The position numbers were made by a program, and so were the translations under genes. A stretch of DNA of 49,721 nt, from positions 70,777 to 120,497 of the forward strand of contig JAKCWW010000100.1 of NCBI GenBank assembly GCA_026260175.1. The letters run 5' to 3'. This DNA comes from Reticulitermes lucifugus (Eukaryota > Arthropoda > Insecta > Blattodea > Rhinotermitidae). The notes under the pieces are model-generated. The model saw only the letters and a list, made by a program, of their open reading frames with translations, was not told the DNA's origin and did no database searches. This document shows, in pieces, positions 42,788-49,721 of the stretch (positions are counted from its first letter, which is position 1; each line of letters starts with the position of its first letter).

Positions 42788-43050
42788 AGGACATGAAGGT
42801 ATAGGAGTGGAGGTATGGCTCCACGCATTGTAACTCTGTACGAGATGGAGGTAAGTGGTCAGATTCACACCCCGGTCTCTCTGTCAGGGGCAAAGAACGT
42901 CCCATCCCCAGCAGCCATAGAATAAGGGCTCAACCCCAAAGCCCATCTGAACCTTTGGAAAAGAAGAACATCCCTTGCTCCTCTATTGAATCTATCCCAG
43001 ATTACTAATTCTCTAGATCGTAGCCTAATCACTACATAGACTGAGCCTCG
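42788..43050 (-). mobile_element. tRNA-derived SINE, family 1, near-complete copy
   Basis: Plus-strand modules: CCAGGACATGAAGGTATAGG, AGTGGAGGTATGGCTCCACG, GAGATGGAGGTAAGTGGTC, ATTCACACCCCGGTCTC, AATAAGGGCTCAACCCC, CCCATCTGAACCTTTGG, then TAATTCTCTAGATCGTAGCC and TAATCACTACATAGACTGAG. The minus-strand head ACTCAGTCTATGTAG... keeps the A-box region, but the B-box is decayed. Same module order as the 38.3-kb copy. Confidence 0.78.
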
Positions 43051-43140
43051 TATTATCTTTCCTTTGCCTGTAAAAGGATGGTTGGGTATCTGGTGGAGAA
43101 ATGTATGAGCACTACAATTTATTTATGAAAATAAAATTGA

Positions 43141-43410
43141 GGCCGCCGATACCAGTGGCCGCGCTGTCTAAGGCGTGAGTTTGCGGCCGCTCTTTTGCTA
43201 GAATTTCGGGTTCGAATCCTGTCGGTGGTATGGATGTCTTTCTCTTGTTAGTGATGAGTGTTGTTAGGTAGAGGTCTCTGCGACGGGCCGATCCCTCGTA
43301 GAGAGGGGTCCTACCGAGCGTGGCTTGTTTAACTGAGTGTGATCGTGAAGCCTCCATAACGAGGAGGCCCTGGCCCACTAGTGGCTGTTGCGCCATGGAA
43401 GAAAAATAAA
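43141..43410 (+). mobile_element. tRNA-Leu-like SINE, family 3, intact copy
   Basis: Head: ATACCAGTGGCCGCGCTGTC, TAAGGCGTGAGTTTGCGG (A-box region), then TTCGGGTTCGAATCCTGTCG (exact B box GGTTCGAATCC). The roughly 40 bases between are consistent with a long variable arm as in tRNA-Leu. The body has GAGGTCTCTGCGACGGGCC and TCCTACCGAGCG; the 3' end has GCCTCCATAACGAGGAGGC, a 6-bp stem hairpin, then GCGCCATGGAAGAAAAATAA. AAAATAAA at 43128-43135 and 43403-43410 may be a target duplication or tail. A 114-codon minus frame is incidental. Confidence 0.88.
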
Positions 43411-44605
43411 GAGCCTTGTTGGGTAGGATACCATCCAAAGTGGTTTCACCCAGCACAGTTAGGGCAATACGCCGTTAAAAACAATTAAATATATGGGAAA
43501 AATGGCCGTAGGATAAAAATCTTAAATACATGCAGATAAAGGCTGCCGTTTACTCACCAGCAGAGAAAGCTAGCAGAATCAGCTAACCAAAAACACTCTA
43601 AATGTTTGATGTACAAAATGTAAGTACTTTAATAGATTATGGGGAGGTGGCATAAAAGTCTGCCTTTACGTAACCCAATTTTTCCCACAAGAAGTTGGCG
43701 CAACGCGGTTTAGCGCAGCATGCTGTAATCAGTACCCCGAGCTCATATTGGACGAGAAATTATTCTACTCATTGTATTCTATTCATAAAAGCCATTACGT
43801 TACAGTAAGAATTTGGTCAGACAGCGTTCAGTCAGTTACGCAAATGCAAAGTCCCTTCTTTCTTGGCTTAACTTATCTGTTGATTGATATTCACAATAAA
43901 GTATATTTAGGTCAGAGTTCAAAATAAAATTATGCACGTTCTGTCATAATTAGAGGTATACAGATTCGGTATACATTGTATTCGATTATCTTTCCTTCAG
44001 CAAAAATTATTTCTTTCTATCTGGTAATACTTTACGTTTAACTTAACTGTAGTTTCTAGAATTAATCTCTTAGTCTGATTTACGTAGAAAAAAATAATTC
44101 AGAAACAAAATTCAAAAGTAGGCATATACTAAAATACATTTAGAAGAGTGCTTCTTAAGAAGATGGAAGTCATTCATCTGGTCCTATATTTTCTGCCTTT
44201 CAGAATAATACACTTATTTACAATACTTAAAAACTCGCGTATAATTTACTAATGTGGTATATTGATGCAGACACAGTGACGTGTGACAATTGTCCCCCAT
44301 GGTACAGAAAGGTTATTCAAAAGCTTACAGTCTCTCAGCTGGTCCATTAATTCCACATTTTGTATGAAAACCTATGGTGTATCATCGTATCAGCTGACTT
44401 GACCGTAACTGGAGCCAGTTGAAACCAGTTCATGCATTCACAATATTCTTGTTGAAGGAAGTCTCAAAAATGGACTTCCTCTCCAAACGTTTTATGAACT
44501 TTACATTTTTTTGTATGCATGGTAGCCCCACCAATCTCAAACACACTGATTTACTCCCCTACTAACATACGCTAAAGAGTACAAAAAGTAGCGATCTTCA
44601 ATTTA
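43411..44605. other. Intergenic DNA, no gene seen
   Basis: No recognised gene or mobile element. AT-rich except a mild patch at 43690-43760 (GTTGGCGCAACGCGG...AGCGCAGCATGCTG) that has no assigned identity. Confidence 0.45.
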
Positions 44606-44722
44606 TAGTTATTAATAAGTCAACAACTAAATACACTTCTTTATTTAAAGAACACTAGTTCTAGTTCTAGTAGTGTTCTTTAAATAAAGAAGTGTGTTTA
44701 GTTGGTGACTTATTAATAATTA
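44606..44722. repeat. Near-perfect hairpin, 52-bp arms, 13-base loop
   Basis: The left arm (44606-44657) and the right arm (44671-44722) are reverse complements with three mismatches in 52 positions. Both contain CACTTCTTTATTTAAAGAAC on one strand or the other. The loop is GTTCTAGTTCTAG. AATTTATAGTT at 44600-44610 recurs at 44760-44770, but the first copy overlaps the left arm, so it is not a simple target duplication. The structure could be a MITE, an inverted duplication, or the template for a long hairpin RNA. No coding frame. Confidence 0.9.
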
Positions 44723-46042
44723 CTAAAAGATGCACGGTGAAATCAGAATAAAGTTCTTTAATTTATAGTTTTCACATTATAATATTTCATCATCTTCATG
44801 TAGAAATATTTTCACTCGAAAAAGCTCTGCTTAAAATTTTAGCATTTATATCTGTATTAAGCATTACATTCTGTTGTTTCTGCCCTCGACTTATATCACT
44901 CTTCGTCCAAATATCTCACGATATCGCTTCACTTGAGTCACGCTAGATTTTTCCTGTTTTCCTCTTTTTTCGCGAAAAGTGTGTGTGTGTGTGGGGGGGG
45001 GTTACGATGAGGCCCACTACTGAGTCGCGACTACGCGTCAGTGATTTGTTACTTTGGGAAGGTTTTTAACGTTTACATGTGGGTGATGGGTAGGGTGAAT
45101 ACTGTTTGGGGAAGGGGGGAGTTTGAAAATTGAAGATGGGTAGGAAAAGTATTCAGTGATGTGAAAACAAGTTGTACCACTGCTTCTGGTTTTGTGTTTG
45201 TGGTTACGGGGCAGGGGAGATATTTTATTTTATTTTCTACAGTTTTTCTTTTCATTCCTATGTCGAAGTGAGATGTACACACTGGAATGAAGATATACAA
45301 GTAACACCGGGAGAAGGGAGAAGAGAGAACTCGCTGTTTGTAGTGGATAAATAAGTGAGAGAGACAACGGATTAAAAGGCTTATATGTATATACTGAAAC
45401 AATGTAATATTAAGCACTGATATACCACAATTAAAATAGTTGTATTAGATTGTACTTCTCTGTTATGATAATAAGGTAGGAAATTGTTTATTTTTCAGTT
45501 TCTATTAAAAATATACGCAGGAATTAAATTATAATTTTGAACAATATTTCTGATTTCCCTCACATGAATAGAAATGAGTAATGTAGACATCAGTCTACAA
45601 TTGATTAATTCGTAAAGGATAGATGGAAGGGAACTCTTGACATTTCAGTCTGTGTGTTTCATATGTCGTTTGTTTAAAAGCGTATTGGCAGTCGTATGAT
45701 TGAAAGACAAAGACGGATACAGATATACGTGTAGTGTTAAAATAATAACAATATTGGGAATTTTTTATTTACTGCATATCTTCCCTGAAGATTCTTTTCT
45801 TCCAGTTACGTGTGATGAAACAGCCGATGTGTTTGTTGGTGCTGCAATAAAGTAATGAAAACTAGTTTTTGTCTAAGGGTTTATGATCAAAAATCGAATA
45901 AAATTTGAAAGTGGTATTGAATCTACTTCCATTGTATCTACTAATGTATCGCGTAAATCTTTAAAAGTTTCTCTGATTTATGGAGTAGGTATTCAGGTAA
46001 AAGTTTGAGTCTCATTACATATCAACGTGCGACAATAACATT
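44723..46042. other. Intergenic DNA with a G-rich block
   Basis: A GT tract (44980-44992) runs into a run of 9 G (44993-45001). From about 45075 to 45125 the plus strand carries GGGTGATGGGTAGGGTG and GGGGAAGGGGGGAG, several G-runs that could form a quadruplex with one long loop. The 114-codon minus frame at 45073-45417 is rich in Pro, Ser, Thr and Leu because of this skew and is not recognised. No gene called. Confidence 0.5.
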
Positions 46043-46170
46043 CATACCCATTTTACAGGAGGCTGGGTGGGCCTCAGGGCCGGTCTAGACAATGCAGACA
46101 ATGTCGCCCCCACCGGGACTCGATCTCCGGATCGTCCAGTGCATAGGGAAACGTTATCCCAGCCCACTTC
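46043..46170 (-). mobile_element. SINE family 1, head and adjacent body
   Basis: AGGAGGCTGGGTGGGCCTCA and GGGCCGGTCTAGACAATG match the body (AGGAGGCTGAGTGGGCC at 9.0 kb). They are followed by ACCGGGACTCGATCTCCGG and ATCGTCCAGTGCATAGGG, whose reverse complement includes a good B box, GAGATCGAGTCCC, in a tRNA-like head. The distal body is missing. Confidence 0.75.
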
Positions 46171-47284
46171 GTAATAATAAGCAGTATAATATAGATACAA
46201 AACCGTTGTTTGTTTTGGGTATCATATGAAGTATAAACATAAATTGTGGGCAACATGCATTACTTTTTAGATTTTCGCTCTTCGGGGAAGTTACGCAGTC
46301 AACCAATCAAAGATATGTAACATTCCAGAAAGGCGAAGACCTCATTTACACCTCGGCGGAAGCCTGAGATCACTTATGTAGTGTTCTTGACAGTCAGAAG
46401 TTGCTGATACTGGACTTTGTAAGAGGTTGGCATGTTCACAAGATATGCAGATCGAGTACAACTCTGGGCATATATGTCGTCATTACTCTTAGTCGTCTGT
46501 TGTGAAATTACTAAAGCCTTCCATCTCCAGATAACGTTTGTCCAAGAAGGCTCAGAAAATAAATTTATTTGTGAATAACGTTTGGCTCAGTAAAAAAAAA
46601 ATGTGGTGTGAATTGTTTTCTGTAAGTCAGAGTTTCTAGTAGTTTGTGGATAATTAAATTGCTGGTCTTTATTTGTTGATGATGATTGCCAAGAATGCAG
46701 TTATTGAAATTATAATAAATTCTAATTGTGCTACTTGGCAACTTCATTCTCGAATAAATATAAAAGGTTACATAAAGCCATGGGCGGTTTTAAGAAGAGC
46801 GTCTTCTAATGGCGAGTTGAATGGAATCATATATAAATACTGGATTTAAAACTGAGACCTCTTCCTTTTTACAAAATTGCTTGTCCCAAGCTTTCTATCA
46901 TTTATAACTGCTCTGTGAGATATGAATTTGGCAATTAAGAATTTACACTCAGTGAATTTCCACGTACGTACACCATAAGATCCAAACACTTGACAGAATA
47001 AAACGTGCTATATATATGCAGGCGCATTACCGTATAATGTATATATAGATATTTTTGTAAGTGGCCTATTGCTGTTAAAATAGGGCGTCGTGAATGTCTA
47101 TGCTACATATCGCGTCCCTGCCTTATTCTAGAATACCGATAACCGTGGAAAGCTGTGGGTTCCCACATAACATACCCCTGTAGGATAACCAATCTTTCGG
47201 AAACATGCATCCAGTGTTATAAATTTGAGGATTCGGATAATTTAAAACCATCGTAGTAACTACATGGAAGCTTTAGTGTAGACA
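46171..47284. other. Intergenic DNA, no gene seen
   Basis: No recognised gene. CACCTCGGCGGAAGCCTGAGATC near 46350-46372 resembles the CGGCGTAAGCCTGAAATC tail of the foldback element (1215-1232), suggesting a small remnant of that family. ATATATAT-type strings occur at 47009-47050. Confidence 0.45.
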
Positions 47285-47690
47285 AAATCCTCTATCTCCA
47301 AGTACATCTCTTTTCCCTTCCTTTTTTATTTTCTCTACTAACCCCCTCTTGTCCTCTTCCTCTCAAACCTACCCCCTTCGCCCCTTCTATATGTACACCC
47401 CTCCCCCACAAAAAAACCTCCTTTCTGACCAGTATCTCCCAACCCCCTTTTTTCGCCCGTCTCTTTGCATCAGTAAAACAGAAAATCCTTCCCCCATAGA
47501 CGAGTTCAGTTCGAACTCCACCCACATACCCAGCCACCTCTATCCCTACCCTCCGCTCACTCTTCCGCGGTCCCTGTTCCGTCTCTTGATCTCTCTTTTA
47601 CCCCCTTAAAAAACTCATGGCAATGCGGGCTGATTTCGACTGGTCATCCCAGCACTACTGTTCTCTTTCCAACCCCACTACCACCATTTC
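47285..47690. repeat. Pyrimidine-rich tract
   Basis: The plus strand is strongly C/T-biased with CCCCCTCTTG, CCCCTCCCCCAC and CCCCCTTTTTTCGCCC strings for about 400 bases. Plus and minus frames here (86 and 81 codons) are composition artefacts. This is the third such tract in the window. Confidence 0.6.
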
Positions 47691-48151
47691 TGGTTAACTT
47701 ACGCTTCAAAAACCTCCGCAGCTGTCCATGGAAGAATTGTTCCATTGATCTTTGAAAAAATTCTTGGAGATGGTATTTATGGAAATATTATTTTAAATGC
47801 TTAAAAATGCTTATATTCAGCAGAAGCAGAATGACGTGAAGAAATTTCTGAATAGATTAACATACATAGAAATATATATGAGTTTATTTTCGTGTGGCAG
47901 GAGGAAGAATAATCTTCTTTTCTGTAAAATAAAATGCATTGAAATAGGGCAAAAAGAGTTGAGAAGCAGCAGTATATTGCAGGCTACATAATATTTTGTT
48001 AAGTTATTTTTTCTAGACATTTTTGGAATAGTGTATGTACCTGGACATGTCGCTGTGACATTCCTCACTATATCGAAAAAAATCAGAAAATTAACTTCCT
48101 TTTCAATTAAAAAAATTGTGATATTTATTATCATTAAAAGAGGAATTTAAT
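47691..48151. other. AT-rich DNA, no gene seen
   Basis: Overlapping frames of 64 (plus) and 105 (minus) codons at 47797-48134 have no recognised domain; the minus frame is Ile/Leu/Phe-rich as expected for this composition. Confidence 0.45.
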
Positions 48152-48432
48152 AATACAGCTTATGGCCGTGTCATGGCTCAGGCGTTTAGTCGCTGGTCTC
48201 TCACTGCGAAGGCCCCGGTTCGATCCCGAATCGGTCCTTGTGGGATTTGTGGTGGACAAAGTGGCACTGGGGCAGGTTTTCTCCGAGTATTTTGGTTTTT
48301 TCCTGTCAATTTCATTTCTCCGGTTTTCCATTAAAATGGAAAAACAGAAAAGGACCTCATTTTCCTCATAGGGTAACAATAAGTCTTCAGGCTGAGGTGC
48401 GTCCGTAGCATCAATAAAAAAAATACATGTTA
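48152..48432 (+). mobile_element. tRNA-derived SINE, family 2, intact copy
   Basis: From 48163: TGGCCGTGTCATGGCTCAGG (A-box region), GCCCCGGTTCGATCCCG (canonical B box), TGTGGTGGACAAAGTGGCAC, TGGGGCAGGTTTTCTCCG, a body, the GGTGCGTCCGTAGCATC module and an A-run. AATACAGCTTA (48152-48162) and AATACATGTTA (48422-48432) flank it as a probable 11-bp duplication with two mismatches. Its B box is intact, unlike the 10.4-kb copy. The 3' module after CGTAGCATC is shorter than in the 17.3-kb copy. Two frames through it are incidental. Confidence 0.9.
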
Positions 48433-49244
48433 CTCACGCCTTATCAATAAAATTAGAATATGCTTAACTCATTTTGTGTCAAAGGCGAGATACAAATCAT
48501 ACTTTCGAACGTAAGGCTTGTGGTTTGTCCTGTACTCAACTGATACTTAGCGCAATGTGGGCGCTTAAATTCTTCAGGACCCTGTGGTGCCTAAAGTGTT
48601 ATTGAACACCAGTTCATAGCGCATAATCAACTAGGGCATTTCTCCTTTACATAATTACGAATTATTGAGCGGGGAGTTTTAATGGACCAGGCAGCATTTA
48701 ACGTCCTCACGGTTGTGAATGTGCAGATTGAGTATTATGGAACAAAAAACATTTTAGATTTGTACATAAAAATCTTCCTCTGTAATTGCGCTTCCTCTAT
48801 CTTCATGAAAAAAAGAACTGAGGATAGTGCCAGAAATTTCTACCACTATCTTGTTACCTAAGACGTATTAATAAAATCACATGGCATAACAACTGGAAGG
48901 TATCAATTTATTGTGGATCAATTCTTATTTTTGTTTTGATCCAAGCTCTATAGCTCACATAATATCAGCAAATTACTTTGGTCCTTCAGCCAATAATATT
49001 TTCAATATCTTCACTCTTAAATTAATCGAATTATTTACTAATCCAATCTCTTTAAATTCCCCTCCTCCCCCTTAAACCTTGGACCTGGTTCGCCGTAATT
49101 GAGACTCTCTATTCTTTGTGTCTTCTTTCAGGATTTCTCCCCCGTGTAAGACACTTTAACTTACTATTCACACAAACTGATCTGGTTTAATTTATATTAA
49201 ATGACGTTTCCATTTAAGTCCGATTTTCGCAACAGCCCAAATCG
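48433..49244. other. Intergenic DNA, no gene seen
   Basis: AT-rich. A short CCCCTCCTCCCCC string lies near 49060. No gene or mobile element recognised. Confidence 0.45.
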
Positions 49245-49480
49245 TGCCTAGGACGCCTCATTTTTGAGGTTCCTCGATCACAGACAATTAGACGTATACA
49301 CCCAGTAGGACTTCTCTGTACGAATGATCAGCTCGTCGCAGAGGCCGCTACCCACACAGGACACAACAAACAAAAGATACAAAGATCTATGCCCTCAGAA
49401 GGATTCAAACTCACGATCCCAGCCACCAAGTGGCTGCTGATCTACGCCTTAGAACGCAAGGCCACCGGAATCAGCCGTCA
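49245..49480 (-). mobile_element. tRNA-Leu-like SINE, family 3 (minus strand)
   Basis: In minus orientation: TTCCGGTGGCCTTGCGTTCT, AAGGCGTAGATCAGCAGCC (A-box region), CGTGAGTTTGAATCCTTC (B-box remnant), then GGCCTCTGCGACGAGCTG, AGTCCTACTGGG, TGATCGAGGAACC and CCTCAAAAATGAGGCGTCC. The body matches the 43.1-kb copy module by module. The 3' hairpin is retained with different bases (CCTC/GAGG). Diverged; no target duplication was identified. Confidence 0.8.
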
Positions 49481-49659
49481 TCCGATATATCAGCCAGTTT
49501 TATCTCATCGAAGAAAACCCAATTTAATTGAAATTCCAATTAAAAGAATAAACCTACAAGTACCATAAAGCATGTGCCATTGTTACAATATTTCAAGTAT
49601 TAAAGTAAGACGTAAAATTCAGTGAGGTTTTATGAAATATTAAAAGTTCATAATTTACG
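49481..49659. other. AT-rich spacer
   Basis: No feature found between the SINE and the terminal microsatellite. Confidence 0.4.

Positions 49660-49721
<62 letters not shown>
49660..49721. repeat. Compound TA/GT microsatellite, cut by window end
   Basis: An alternating TA tract (49660-49682) passes directly into an alternating GT tract that continues to the last base, so true length is unknown. Confidence 0.95.

Noticed and set aside
43150..43225. Possible tRNA-Leu gene
   Set aside because: Only the A-box and B-box regions match; no closing acceptor stem, and it continues into a SINE body shared with two other copies.
48163..48235. Possible functional tRNA gene (good A and B boxes)
   Set aside because: The acceptor and anticodon stems cannot be completed, and the sequence continues into a SINE body with A tail and target duplication.

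Overview
This window reads as repeat-rich, AT-rich, non-coding DNA from an insect genome. The most likely source is a cockroach or termite (Blattodea), which I infer from the combination of repeats: a non-LTR retrotransposon with an 'FENRVLKKIFGPKRDE'-type C-terminal reverse-transcriptase tail, three tRNA-derived SINE families, a mariner deletion derivative, a pogo/Tigger-like MITE and foldback elements. The assignment rests on recalled repeat types, not on a search. I found no convincing host protein-coding exon, tRNA gene, rRNA gene or CRISPR array. Most open reading frames are short, lack recognisable domains and fit chance in AT-rich or pyrimidine-rich sequence.

Layout. 1-169 is the end of a hAT-type transposon, followed at 181-475 by a degenerate tandem array of about 70-bp units. 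975-1248 is a foldback element flanked by a 13-bp duplication; relatives lie near 16.5 kb and 21.4 kb. 5744-6060 is an internally deleted mariner keeping both inverted repeats and the last 46 transposase codons. 7.8-9.2 kb is a retroelement cluster: a decayed LINE, a SINE and an inverted LINE 3' end. 10.4-10.75 kb is a SINE with target duplications. 17.18-17.86 kb is a pogo-like MITE split by a SINE that itself holds an assembly gap. 19.2-22.9 kb mixes SINE, LINE and foldback fragments. 23-31 kb is mostly featureless AT-rich DNA. 31-35.2 kb has strand-skewed pyrimidine tracts, a decayed LINE reaching its 3' end (32.7-33.25 kb) and a long inverted repeat (34.35-34.5 kb). 36.2-43.4 kb carries further SINEs, including two tRNA-Leu-like ones. 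44.6 kb has a near-perfect 52-bp-arm hairpin. 46-49.7 kb holds more SINEs, a third pyrimidine tract and a terminal microsatellite.

How the parts relate. The elements do not form a genetic system. They record successive insertions: autonomous LINE remnants that could have supplied machinery for a SINE family, DNA transposons surviving as non-autonomous derivatives, and nested insertions giving relative ages. The least explained structures are the 44.6-kb hairpin, the 70-bp array, the motif shared by 11.5, 22.6 and 34.4 kb that resembles the core seen at Penelope-like or hammerhead-bearing elements, and a region at 30.6-31.0 kb that is open on both strands.
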